From DATFTF01 sp963825175 (lineage in GTDB: Bacteria; Acidobacteriota; Thermoanaerobaculia; UBA5066; Gp7-AA6), in NCBI GenBank assembly GCA_963825175.1, contig CAWGSA010000002.1, forward strand, positions 186,001 through 250,000: DNA of 64,000 nt. Reading direction: 5' to 3'. A model generated the notes under the pieces. The model had not been told where the DNA came from, made no database searches, and saw only the letters and a program-made list of their open reading frames with translations. The translations under genes were made by a program, and so were the position numbers. Positions 15,912 through 24,767 of the stretch are shown here, piece after piece; position 1 is the first letter of the stretch, and each line of letters opens with the position of its first letter.

Positions 15912-18900
15912 GACGTCTTCTTTCTCAATGCGCGCACCTCTGCCCGGGCGGCGAGCCAGCCGTGGAGGACGCTGAAGAACACCGGGACGAACAAGAGCGT
16001 GGAGACCGTGGCGAAGAGCAGGCCGCCGATGACGGCGCGCCCCAGCGGAGCGTTCTGCTCGCCGCCTTCGCCCAAGCCCAGCGCCATCGGCACCATCCCG
16101 ATGATCATCGCCAGGGCGGTCATGATGACAGGACGGAAGCGGGTGAATCCCGCCTCCGAGGCGGCCTGGATCGGGCTTGCCCCCTCCTGCATCTGTTCCT
16201 TGGCGAAGCTGACCACCAGGATGCTGTTGGCCGTGGCCACGCCCATGCACATGATCGCTCCTGTCAGGGAGGGCACGCTGATCGTGGTGTGCGCGAGGAA
16301 GAGCATCCACACGATTCCGGCGATGGCCGCCGGCAGCGCCGAAATGATGATGAAGGGATCGAGCCAGGACTGGAAGTTCACGACGATCAGGAGGTAGACG
16401 AGGACGATCGCGAAGAGGAGGCCGAGGAGCAGGCCCTTGAACGAGGTCCGCATCGTCTCGGCCTGGCCGCGCAGGATGAGCTGAGAGCCGCGCGGCAGCG
16501 CCATGCGCGACGCCTCGACCAGGCGGGTCACCGGCTTCTCGACGCTCCCCAGGTCGGTCCGGTCGACGCCGCCGTAGACGTCGATGACCGGCTGCGCGTT
16601 GTAATGCGAGACCGTGCCGGGCTCGCTGTCCCGGGAAATCGAAGCGAGATTTCCGATGACTTGCGGAGGCCGCCCGGCGGCCCCGGTGATCGGAATGTTC
16701 TGGAGATCCTGAAGCGAGGCGATCCGGTACTGCGGCGCCTGAACCGCCACGTTGTAGCTGACTCCCGTCTTGGGGTCCAGCCAGAACCCCGGCGATGTCT
16801 GCGAGCTCCCGGAGAGGGCCACCAGCAGGTTCCCGGCGACGTCCCGCTGCGTGTAGCCGACCTGCTGCGAGCGGACGCGGTCCACCTGGACGAAGAGCTT
16901 GGGAGCGTCGAACGGCTGCTGGATGCGCACGTCCACGATGCCCGGAACGTGGCGGATCTTTTCCATCAGGGTTTCGGCGAAGGCCCGGTTGGCGGCCAGG
17001 TTGCGGCCCACGACCTGCACGTCGATGGGCGCGGGCAGGCCGAAGTTCAGGATCTGGCTGACGATGTCGACGGGCAGGAAATAGAACGTCACGCCGGGAA
17101 ACTCCTGCGCCAGCCGGGAGCGCATCAGCCGGATGACGTCCGCGGTCGGTCGATGTCCTTCTTTCATCGAGACGAGGATGTCGGCGTCGGCCGGGCCGAC
17201 CGGCGCGGAGTTGCTGTAGGACAGGTTGAGGCCGCTGTAGGGAATGCCGATGTTGTCGATGACCGCGGAGAGCTCCTCGGGCGGGATGATCCGCCGGATG
17301 CTCCGGTCGATCTCGTCGCAGAGCCGCGCGGTCTCCTCGATGCGCGTGCCCGTCCGGGCCCGCAGGTGCAGCTTCAATTGCCCCGCGTCGACCTGCGGGA
17401 AGAAGTCTTCGCCCAGCCAGGGGTACAGCACGACCGCGGACGCCACGCAGGCGCTCAGAAAGATCAGCAGGAAGGCCTTGCGGCGCTGGAGAAAGAGATC
17501 CAGGAGGCCGCGGTAGGAGCGGCGCAGGCTCTCGAACTTCCGCTCGAAGCCCTGCTGGATGCGCGCGAAGAGATTCTGCCGGCCCGCCAGCTCGTGGGGG
17601 CGGTGCTCGCGCAGCAGGTACTTGGCCATGGTGGGCACGAGGGTCCGGGACAGGAAGTAGGACGCCAGCATGGCGAAGACCACGGCCTCGGCCAGCGGCA
17701 CGAAGAGGTAGCGGGCCACGCCGGTCAGGAAGAACATCGGCACGAAGACGATGCAGATCGAGAGCGTGGAGACGAACGCGGGGACGGCGATCTGCGCCGC
17801 GCCGTCCAGGATGGCCTGCTCGATGGGCTTGCCCTGCTCGAGGTTCCGGTTGATGTTCTCGATCTCCACGGTCGCGTCGTCGACCAGGATGCCGACCGCC
17901 AGCGCCAGGCCCCCGAGCGTCATGATGTTGATGGTCTCGCCCAGCGCGGCCAGGACCAGGATCGACGTCAGGATCGACAGCGGGATCGACACGGCGATGA
18001 TCACCGTGCTCCTCCAGCTCCCCAGGAAGATCAGGATCATCAGCCCGGTCAGGCATGCGGCGATCAGCGCTTCACGCTTGACTCCGTCGATCGACGCGCG
18101 CACGAAGACGGACTGGTCGTTCAGCGGGGTGATGCGCAGCTCCCGCGGGAGGGTCGAGGCGATCACCGGCAGCTGGTCGCGCACGCGGGAGATGATGTCG
18201 AGGGTCGAGGTCCCGCCCGTCTTCAGGATCGTCAGGAGCGAGGCGCGCTGGCCGTTGACGCGGACGATATTGGTCTGGGGCGGATTGCCGTCGCGGACGT
18301 GCGCGACGTCCCGGACGAACACCACCGCCCCGTTGCTCGCGCGGATCGGCAGGTCGTTCAAACCCTGCACCGTCGTGGGGCTGCTGTTCATCTCGACGCT
18401 GTACTCGAAGGACCCGATCTTCGACGTGCCGGCGGGAAGGATCAGGTTTTGGGCGTTGATGGCGCTGACCACGTCGCTCGGCGCGAGTCCCTGGGCCTGA
18501 AGCGCGTTCAAATCGAGGTCGACCTGGATCGCCCGCTGCTTGCCGCCGTACGGAAAGGGGATCGCGGCGCCCTGCACGGTGGCGAGCTGCGTGCGGATGG
18601 AGTTGTTGCCGAAGTCGAAGAGCTGCTGCTCGGTCAGCCCCTGTCCGGACAACGCGAGCTGGATCACCGGGACGCTCGAGGCGCTGTACTGGATGACCAG
18701 AGGGGGGCTTGTGCCCGGCGGGTCCGAACGCACGACCGTCTGCGCGATGGCTGTCACCTGCGAGACCGCCGCGTCGATGCGGACCTTGGGCTGGAAGAAG
18801 ATCTTCACCACGGAGAGACCGGACAGGGTCTGAGACTCGATGTGCTCGATGTCGTTGACCGTGGTGGTCAGGGCGCGCTCGTAGCCCGAGACGATCCGGT

Positions 18901-19081
18901 TGGCCATCTCCGGCGCGGAGAGCCCGGTGTAGAACCAGATCGTGCTGACGACCGGGATGTTGATGTTGGGGAAGATATCGGTCGGCGTGCGCGCGATCGT
19001 CAGGGGGCCGAGGATCAGGATGACCAGAGCCACGACGACGAAGGTGTAGGGGCGGCGGAGGGCGAGCCGGACGATCCACAT
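15908..19081 (-). CDS. RND efflux transporter permease (AcrB/CzcA superfamily)
   Basis: 1057-residue inner-membrane proton-driven pump. N-terminal helix ALRRPYTFVVVALVILIL, then TPTDIFPNINIPVV; TM4 carries the proton-relay aspartates in LAVGILVDDATVEIENI. Two large periplasmic loops in the usual duplicated layout. The start at 19081 (MWIVRLALRR) matches the family N-terminus; no ribosome site precedes it, and a GATAAT box at 19094-19099 would give a leader of only about 5 bases. Substrate class cannot be decided: overall it looks like hydrophobic/amphiphilic efflux rather than heavy-metal CzcA, which is inference. Confidence 0.93.
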   Translation of the reverse strand: MWIVRLALRRPYTFVVVALVILILGPLTIARTPTDIFPNINIPVVSTIWFYTGLSAPEMANRIVSGYERALTTTVNDIEHIESQTLSGLSVVKIFFQPKVRIDAAVSQVTAIAQTVVRSDPPGTSPPLVIQYSASSVPVIQLALSGQGLTEQQLFDFGNNSIRTQLATVQGAAIPFPYGGKQRAIQVDLDLNALQAQGLAPSDVVSAINAQNLILPAGTSKIGSFEYSVEMNSSPTTVQGLNDLPIRASNGAVVFVRDVAHVRDGNPPQTNIVRVNGQRASLLTILKTGGTSTLDIISRVRDQLPVIASTLPRELRITPLNDQSVFVRASIDGVKREALIAACLTGLMILIFLGSWRSTVIIAVSIPLSILTSILVLAALGETINIMTLGGLALAVGILVDDATVEIENINRNLEQGKPIEQAILDGAAQIAVPAFVSTLSICIVFVPMFFLTGVARYLFVPLAEAVVFAMLASYFLSRTLVPTMAKYLLREHRPHELAGRQNLFARIQQGFERKFESLRRSYRGLLDLFLQRRKAFLLIFLSACVASAVVLYPWLGEDFFPQVDAGQLKLHLRARTGTRIEETARLCDEIDRSIRRIIPPEELSAVIDNIGIPYSGLNLSYSNSAPVGPADADILVSMKEGHRPTADVIRLMRSRLAQEFPGVTFYFLPVDIVSQILNFGLPAPIDVQVVGRNLAANRAFAETLMEKIRHVPGIVDVRIQQPFDAPKLFVQVDRVRSQQVGYTQRDVAGNLLVALSGSSQTSPGFWLDPKTGVSYNVAVQAPQYRIASLQDLQNIPITGAAGRPPQVIGNLASISRDSEPGTVSHYNAQPVIDVYGGVDRTDLGSVEKPVTRLVEASRMALPRGSQLILRGQAETMRTSFKGLLLGLLFAIVLVYLLIVVNFQSWLDPFIIISALPAAIAGIVWMLFLAHTTISVPSLTGAIMCMGVATANSILVVSFAKEQMQEGASPIQAASEAGFTRFRPVIMTALAMIIGMVPMALGLGEGGEQNAPLGRAVIGGLLFATVSTLLFVPVFFSVLHGWLAARAEVRALRKKTS

Positions 19082-19195
19082 GAGGGGGCCCGCATTATCC
19101 GCGAAGCGATGGTCGGGGCAAAGCGGCGTGGACCGGGGATCGCGCACATAGGGCGCGGTGCGCGGCGCGGCAATCGCGTCTCGTGCCGGTTCCCG

Positions 19196-20401
19196 TCAGC
19201 GGCTGGGAACGGCCGGCGCGCCGGCCGGAAGCCTGCGGCGCTCCGGAGGCGATGCGGGGGACAGGATCGTGACGTGCAACAGAGGCGAGGCGGGAGGCGA
19301 CCAGCCGCCGGAGGCGCGCGCGGTCGGACCGGTGGCGGGTTGCGCCACGAACTGATCGAGGAAGCTCGCCGTGGCTTCGAAAACGGCGTCCCACGCGGCG
19401 GCGGTTCGTTCCCGAGCGGACGTCACCCGAAAGAGAGCGGGCGACGTGCGCACGAGCACTCCCACGCTCGAGAAATGTGCGTGGGCCATGTCGTCGACCT
19501 TGACCAGCCATCGGCTGGCGCCGCGCAGAGACCGCAGGAGGTCGAAGTCCGGGACCATGCGCCGATCCCCTTCCTCGTACAGATGCAGGATGGGGGCGGT
19601 GGCGCGAGCGGGCCGGAACGCGCGGGCCTTTTCCAGGAATCCCTTTCCGGCCTTGCCGCCGATTCCCCCGTCCAGGCTGACCACGGCGGCGGCGTCGGGA
19701 TCGGTCATGGCCAGCAAGAGCGCGGATCGGGCCCCGAAGCTGTGGCCGACGACGCCGAAGCGGCCGGGTCGCACCGACGATTCGAAACGAACGGTGCGAA
19801 GCGCCAGAGCCAGGTCGGTGGCTTGCGCCTCCGCCTGGTCCGGGATGTCCCGCTCGCTCGTCATCGGGCCGTCGATTCGCGACTGCGAAGGAACCGCCGC
19901 GACGGCGAAGCCCCTCGCCGCCAGCCGCTCCGCGAGGAAGGCCTGGTCGTGGACCGAATCGCCGTTTCCCGGCGCGATCAGGACGAGGGGAAAGCGCCCG
20001 GGCGCCGGATCGGCGTCGCGCGAAGCCCGCATCTTCGTCGCGAGCAACGCCTCGGATTCCTGGGGAGGAATTCCGGCGGAAGAGAGAAACGCCCGATACT
20101 TCTCCGCCGCGTCTGCCTCCGCCTGAGGATCCGCCGGCCCGAACGACGTCTCCCGCCCCGCGAGCACGACGTAATCGCGATAGGTCATCGCCGGAGACCC
20201 GGAGGCCGCGGGGTACCACAGGCAGATCTGGACGGGCCGGCCATGGGGGAACCGTTTGGTCGCGCGCGCCGCGTCCGCGCGCTCGATCACCCGCAGGCCC
20301 ACAGGCCGCGATGTCGGAACGCCGGACGCGGCGGCGGCGGCCGCGCCGAGGCAGAGGAGGATGGCCGTGGGCAGAGCGAGACAGGCGGCGGCCCGTTTCA
20401 T
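19196..20401 (-). CDS. Exported alpha/beta hydrolase (dienelactone hydrolase / PAF-AH-like)
   Basis: 401 residues with an N-terminal signal peptide (AAACLALPTAILLCLGAAAA). The nucleophile elbow is VVGHSFGARSALLL near residue 200, a candidate acid is in VVSLDGGIGG, and a candidate histidine in DDMAHAHFSS near residue 300. LIAPGNGDSVHDQ would form the oxyanion region. Layout resembles platelet-activating-factor acetylhydrolase-type enzymes. An ATG 21 bases upstream (20422) is possible, but 20401 gives a proper signal peptide directly. Confidence 0.82.
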   Translation of the reverse strand: MKRAAACLALPTAILLCLGAAAAAASGVPTSRPVGLRVIERADAARATKRFPHGRPVQICLWYPAASGSPAMTYRDYVVLAGRETSFGPADPQAEADAAEKYRAFLSSAGIPPQESEALLATKMRASRDADPAPGRFPLVLIAPGNGDSVHDQAFLAERLAARGFAVAAVPSQSRIDGPMTSERDIPDQAEAQATDLALALRTVRFESSVRPGRFGVVGHSFGARSALLLAMTDPDAAAVVSLDGGIGGKAGKGFLEKARAFRPARATAPILHLYEEGDRRMVPDFDLLRSLRGASRWLVKVDDMAHAHFSSVGVLVRTSPALFRVTSARERTAAAWDAVFEATASFLDQFVAQPATGPTARASGGWSPPASPLLHVTILSPASPPERRRLPAGAPAVPSR

Positions 20402-20441
20402 GACGGAAAGTAGATCATGCACCCGCCGCGCAGGTCCGCGC

Positions 20442-21296
20442 CTACATCCCGCCCACCTTCCACGCGCCGCCTTCCAGGGTCAGCGTGAAGTGGGACGTCA
20501 CGCTTGCGTCCTTGGACTTCTCGACCACTGAGACCCGTGCCGTGTTTCCCTGGATGTCGACGCTCTCGATCTGCGCGGCCGCCGGATTGGGAACCGTGGC
20601 CTTCAGGATGTCCAGCGCCTCCCGGCCGTGCGGCCCGTCGAGTTCCTTGCCGGCCTCTGCAGTCATCAGCTTCTGAAGGGCCGCCTTGTTGCCCGAGCGC
20701 GCCGCCTTCAGAAACGCCAGCGTGGCTTTGCCCGGAGCCGTCTGCGCGGCCTCGGGCCCGCTCGCGGTGGGAGGCGGCCGACGCCAGACGGCGGCGCGGA
20801 ACGTGGCGTCGTACTGGAACGACTTCTCCATGAACTCGGAGGGCTTGCTCATCGAAAGCCGGCCTTCCACCAGCTTGTCATCGAACGTCTTGGGCTCGAA
20901 ACGGTGCATGCCGGCCACGGAAACGTAGCCCTGCGTTTGCGAGAAGGCCTCGTGGAGCAGGCCGCCGGAGACCGGCTCGCGGTCGGAGCTCAAGGTCACT
21001 TCGACCGCGTGCAGCTTGCCCTCGGCGGCTAAGTGATGGCGGGCGAATTCGTCGGCCAGCGCGTCTTCCGGAATGGGAACGTCCGACAGGATGATCAGGA
21101 TGTCTTCCTTGGCCGGATCGAAGAATCCCTTCTCGGCCCGGGCGTAGGCGTAGGCCAGCGGCGTCGTCTTTCCGGCGACGGTGAGCTGTCCGCTGGCCGT
21201 GCCGGTGTTCTCGGAGGGCGCGGCGCCGGCCGCGGCGGAGCCAACCAGAGCCAGAGCCAGAGCCAGAGCCGATGCCAGAGGCGGCGGGATCTTCAT
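20442..21296 (-). CDS. Exported protein with C-terminal DUF4878/NTF2-like region
   Basis: 284 residues, unknown role. The signal peptide is built on a hexanucleotide repeat (encodes SALALALALVGSAAAG), a likely site for slippage. Residues 30-180 are unassigned; the last 100 residues (FLKAARSGNKAALQKLM, then HFTLTLEGGAWKVGG) resemble lipoprotein-like DUF4878 domains. RBS AAGGAGA seven bases before the ATG. Divergent from the TPR protein gene. Confidence 0.7.
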   Translation of the reverse strand: MKIPPPLASALALALALVGSAAAGAAPSENTGTASGQLTVAGKTTPLAYAYARAEKGFFDPAKEDILIILSDVPIPEDALADEFARHHLAAEGKLHAVEVTLSSDREPVSGGLLHEAFSQTQGYVSVAGMHRFEPKTFDDKLVEGRLSMSKPSEFMEKSFQYDATFRAAVWRRPPPTASGPEAAQTAPGKATLAFLKAARSGNKAALQKLMTAEAGKELDGPHGREALDILKATVPNPAAAQIESVDIQGNTARVSVVEKSKDASVTSHFTLTLEGGAWKVGGM

Positions 21297-21372
21297 GGCA
21301 TTCTCCTTTGTCCTCTGCAAGCGGTCACGGCATTAAAACAGATCTAGGATCGTGATCCCAGGAGATCTCACG

Positions 21373-23049
21373 ATGCGCACGAAAACGGCAGTCGCGGCGT
21401 TTTTCCCTTCCTGCTTCTTTCTTCTCCTCGCGCTCGGCGGGCAAGGACGGGCTCGCGAGGCAGGTCCCGAGAAGGGCGACGGGCCGCGAGCCGCCCCCGC
21501 TCTCTTCTCGGACCTGGGCCATCACCACCGCGCGATCTCGACCCGGTCGGTGGCGGCGCAGCGGTATTTCGATCAGGGTCTGCGTCTGGTCTACGGCTTC
21601 AACCACGACGAGGCCCAGCGCGATTTCGAGGAGGCCGCGCGGCTCGATCCCGATTGCGCCATCTGCTGGTGGGGCGCGGCCCTGACGCTCGGCCCCAACA
21701 TCAACCTGCCGGCGCTGCCCGATCGGGCCAGGGCGGCCTGGGACTTCGAGCAGAAGGCGCTGGCCAAAGTCTCGAAAGCGAGCGCGGTCGAGCAGGATCT
21801 GATCCGAGCGCTGGCCAGGCGCTACGCGAACCCGGCCCACGCCGACGCGCCGGCGCAAAAGGCGCTCGACACCGCTTACGCCGAGGCGATGCGCGCGGTG
21901 GCGCGGCGGCATCCCCAGGACGACGACGTGCAGACGCTCTTTGCCGAATCGATGATGGATCTGCGGCCGTGGGATCTCTGGGGCCCCGACGGCGCGCCGT
22001 ACCCCGGAACCCTGGAGATCGTCGCGACTCTGGAGAGGGTTCTCGCGCGCAACCCGCGGCATCCCGGCGCGAACCACTACTACGTGCACGCGGTCGAAGC
22101 GTCGCCGCACCCGGAGAAGGCATTAGCCGCCGCCGGCCGACTGGAGAAGGCCATGCCCGGAGCGGGACATATCGTGCACATGCCGTCCCACGTCTATGCC
22201 CGCGTCGGACGCTACGGCGAGGCCTCGGAGGCCAATCGGCGCGCGATCACCGTGGACCGCAAGTACGTGGCGGCGGCGAAGCCCGAGGGGTTCTACGCCA
22301 TGTACCTGGCTCACAACTATCAGTTTCTGTGGTCCACCACGATGATGGAGGGGCGCAGCGCCGAGTCGATCCGGGCCGCCCGAGACACGGTGGCCGCCGT
22401 GCCACCGGCGATGCTCAAGGAAATGCCGGGGATCGATGTCACGCTGTCGTACCCGCAATCGGCTCTTCTGCGCTTCGGGAAATGGGAGGAGGCGCTGGCC
22501 GAGCCCGCTCCCCCGGAGGACTTTCCTTTTGCCGGGGCCCTGTGGCACTACGCTCGGGGCGTGGCCCTGGCCAAGCTCGGTCGCACCGCCGAGGCGGAGG
22601 CGGAGAAGGAAAGGGTCGATGCGATCCTGGGCAAGATCCCGGCCGACGCGGTGGAAGGCCAGAATCAATCCTCGGCGCTCCTGACGGTCGCGTCGCGGAC
22701 GTTGTCCGGCCAGATCCTGGCCAGAAGCGGAAAATCCGACGAAGCGATCCGCTCTTTTCGCCAGGCCGTCGCCGCGCAGGACGGCCTGCACTATGACGAG
22801 CCGCCCGACTGGTACTACCCGGTCCGTCATTCGCTGGGTGCGATTCTGCTGTCGCTTCGTCGCGGCGCGGAGGCCGAGGCCGTTTTCCGCGAAGATCTGA
22901 AGCGCAATCCCGACAACGGGTGGTCGCTCAAGGGCCTGGCCGCGAGCCTCGCTCTTGAAGGGAAGAAAGAGGAGGCGGCCCGCGCGGAAAAGCAATTCCG
23001 GCAGGCCTGGACCTCGGCGGATGTCGCCATCACGTCGTCCGAGTTCTAA
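21373..23049 (+). CDS. Exported tetratricopeptide-repeat protein
   Basis: 558 residues with a signal peptide (FFPSCFFLLLALGGQGRA). TPR-like helices occur throughout, for example GLRLVYGFNHDEAQRDFEEA near residue 70 and SLGAILLSLRRGAEAEAVF near the C-terminus. DLGHHHRAIST and PGAGHIVHMPSHVYAR are typical of a large family of exported TPR proteins of unknown function. The start at 21373 has GGAG ten bases upstream and a TAGGAT box at 21345-21350. It lies 67 bp before an alpha/beta hydrolase gene on the same strand. Confidence 0.83.
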   Translation: MRTKTAVAAFFPSCFFLLLALGGQGRAREAGPEKGDGPRAAPALFSDLGHHHRAISTRSVAAQRYFDQGLRLVYGFNHDEAQRDFEEAARLDPDCAICWWGAALTLGPNINLPALPDRARAAWDFEQKALAKVSKASAVEQDLIRALARRYANPAHADAPAQKALDTAYAEAMRAVARRHPQDDDVQTLFAESMMDLRPWDLWGPDGAPYPGTLEIVATLERVLARNPRHPGANHYYVHAVEASPHPEKALAAAGRLEKAMPGAGHIVHMPSHVYARVGRYGEASEANRRAITVDRKYVAAAKPEGFYAMYLAHNYQFLWSTTMMEGRSAESIRAARDTVAAVPPAMLKEMPGIDVTLSYPQSALLRFGKWEEALAEPAPPEDFPFAGALWHYARGVALAKLGRTAEAEAEKERVDAILGKIPADAVEGQNQSSALLTVASRTLSGQILARSGKSDEAIRSFRQAVAAQDGLHYDEPPDWYYPVRHSLGAILLSLRRGAEAEAVFREDLKRNPDNGWSLKGLAASLALEGKKEEAARAEKQFRQAWTSADVAITSSEF

Positions 23050-23116
23050 GCCGCAATCGCCGCCGTCGGCCCGACTCCTGCAAGCGGTGAACGGAACAAG
23101 GGGCGAGCGCCGACCC

Positions 23117-24223
23117 ATGACGGCCTGGAGTCGGAAGACGGAAGATCTCGTCCGCGCGCTACCCGTCGCGGTGCTTCTTGCGTGGCTCGTGCCGCGGCCG
23201 GCCGCCGCCCAGGCCAGGCCGTCGGTGGCCGGTCCCGGCGTTCCGGCGCTGGGAATCGCCATGGAGGAGTGGCCCTACCCGTTCCCGGTGCATTTCCTGC
23301 CGCTGGAGGTCGAAGGGCAGCCGGTGCGGATGGCGTACATGGATGTGTCGGCGCTGGACGCGGGCACCCGCGGAACGGTTCTGCTCCTGCACGGGAAGAA
23401 CTTCTCTGCCGCGTACTGGGAGGCGACGATTCGGGCGCTGGCTCAGGCCGGCTTTCGCGTCATCGCCCCCGATCAGATCGGCTTCGGCAAATCGGGCAAA
23501 CCCGACGTCCACTACTCCTTCGATTTCCTCGCTGCCAATACGGCCAGGCTCCTGGACGCTCTGGGAATCGCGCGCGTCGCCGTGGTCGGCCACTCCATGG
23601 GAGGGATGCTGGCGGTGCGGTTCGCACGGAGCTACCCCCAGCGCACGTCGCGGCTGATCCTGGAGAATCCGATCGGACTCGAGGACTACCGTCTCCAGAT
23701 TCCTCCGCAGCCGATCGACAAACTGTTCGGCCTGGAGATGGCTCTGACCGACCCGGACGCGATCCGCGCTGTGTACCGCCGGTACGTGGCCCACTGGAAG
23801 CCGGAATATGAGCGCTTCGTCGAAGCCCGCGCGCGCATGGCGAGGTCGGGAGAGTTTCCGCGGTTCGCCCAGGCCGCGGCGCGCACCTCCGAGATGATCT
23901 ACCAGCAGCCGGTTCGCGGCGAGTTCCGACGCATCGCGGTCGCCACGCTCCTCGTCATCGGCCAGGAGGACCGCACGACGATCGGGCGCGGCTGGGTCCC
24001 GGAGGAGGCGCTCCAGGGGCTTGGGAATTATCCGCAGCTGGGGAAGGACGCGCAGCGCGATATCCCCGGCAGCAAGTTGATCGAGTTGTCCGACGTCGCC
24101 CACATTCCGCACTTGGAGGCGCCGGAAACGTTTCACCGCGCCCTGATCGACTTCCTGGAGGGCGGCGCGACCGCTTCCCCCGCGGGATCGCCGACCGCCG
24201 TCCGGCCGAGCCTCAGCCGATGA
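23117..24223 (+). CDS. Exported alpha/beta hydrolase
   Basis: 368 residues. Signal peptide (LPVAVLLAWLVPRPAAAQA), then an alpha/beta core: LLLHGKNFSAAYWEATI (oxyanion HGK), VVGHSMGGMLAVRFA (nucleophile Ser), VIGQEDRTTIG (acid), SDVAHIPHLEAPETFHRAL (His). It looks like a C-C bond hydrolase or esterase of the haloalkane dehalogenase/epoxide hydrolase group; substrate unknown. The first ATG in good context is at 23117. Its last codons overlap the 3' end of the Crp/Fnr remnant on the other strand. Confidence 0.85.
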   Translation: MTAWSRKTEDLVRALPVAVLLAWLVPRPAAAQARPSVAGPGVPALGIAMEEWPYPFPVHFLPLEVEGQPVRMAYMDVSALDAGTRGTVLLLHGKNFSAAYWEATIRALAQAGFRVIAPDQIGFGKSGKPDVHYSFDFLAANTARLLDALGIARVAVVGHSMGGMLAVRFARSYPQRTSRLILENPIGLEDYRLQIPPQPIDKLFGLEMALTDPDAIRAVYRRYVAHWKPEYERFVEARARMARSGEFPRFAQAAARTSEMIYQQPVRGEFRRIAVATLLVIGQEDRTTIGRGWVPEEALQGLGNYPQLGKDAQRDIPGSKLIELSDVAHIPHLEAPETFHRALIDFLEGGATASPAGSPTAVRPSLSR

Positions 24224-24525
24224 GGGCCTCGTGCTCGGATCGGATGAGCTCGTAACATTCGCACGCCGCTCTCTCCAGGCCCCTGCGGTCGAGAACGTGG
24301 ATCATGCCGGGGTGGTAGTCGATCAGGCGTCGGAGCCCGTTGGCGGCCTGGGTCACTCCCGCGCGCCGCACGCCCAGCATTTCGGCCAGGACTCCTGGGT
24401 CAGGGCGATGCGGTCTCCCAGAACCCGATCGTGCGTCATGAGGAGCCATCGCGCGCACCGCTGATCGAGATAGGCGGAGAGCCGATCAGGCCCTCGTTGC
24501 CGATGGTGGTCACTTCCACCGGCGG
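24213..24525 (-). pseudogene. Crp/Fnr-family regulator remnant
   Basis: Three pieces of one Crp/Fnr-like protein in different frames. PPVEVTTIGNEGLIG (24525-24481) is the end of the cyclic-nucleotide-like barrel. LSAYLDQRCARWLLMTHDRV is the start of the DNA-binding domain, joined after loss of roughly 70 residues. VLAEMLGVRRAGVTQAANGL to HEALIG is the rest, after a one-base deletion near 24390. No N-terminus is visible. Clearly non-functional. Confidence 0.75.
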
Positions 24526-24716
24526 CTCAGGAGCGCGGCAGGGTCGCCGGCGGGAAGAGCGGCGCCTGCCTCAATTGCGGCGCCCCGCTCCCGCCGGAGC
24601 GGTCGTCGCTCCTGTGCGCCGTCTGCGGCGATCGCCTGGGAAGGCCCGTCCCCGAGGACCCCGGAGGGCCAAGCCCGACGCGCAAGCACCCGCGCCCCGA
24701 TCGTCCGGGCCAGTAG
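24474..24716 (+). pseudogene. Zinc-ribbon protein C-terminal remnant
   Basis: On the strand opposite the Crp/Fnr remnant, an open stretch reads ACLNCGAPLPPERSS then LLCAVCGDRLGRP: a CxxC...CxxC zinc ribbon, followed by a Pro-rich tail ending at TAG 24714-24716. The frame is closed by TAG at 24471-24473 and contains no start codon in between, so only the 3' part of a gene survives, from about 24530 on. Together with the Crp remnant it accounts for the 24224-24767 gap; the rest of the gap shows nothing. Confidence 0.45.
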
Positions 24717-24767
24717 TCTCGAGAGGACCGCCGGACGGGCCAGTCCAAACCTTTTTCCAGCACCCTG

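Noticed and set aside
15962..20413. Open frame of nearly 1,500 codons on the plus strand
   Set aside because: Antisense shadow of the RND pump and hydrolase genes.
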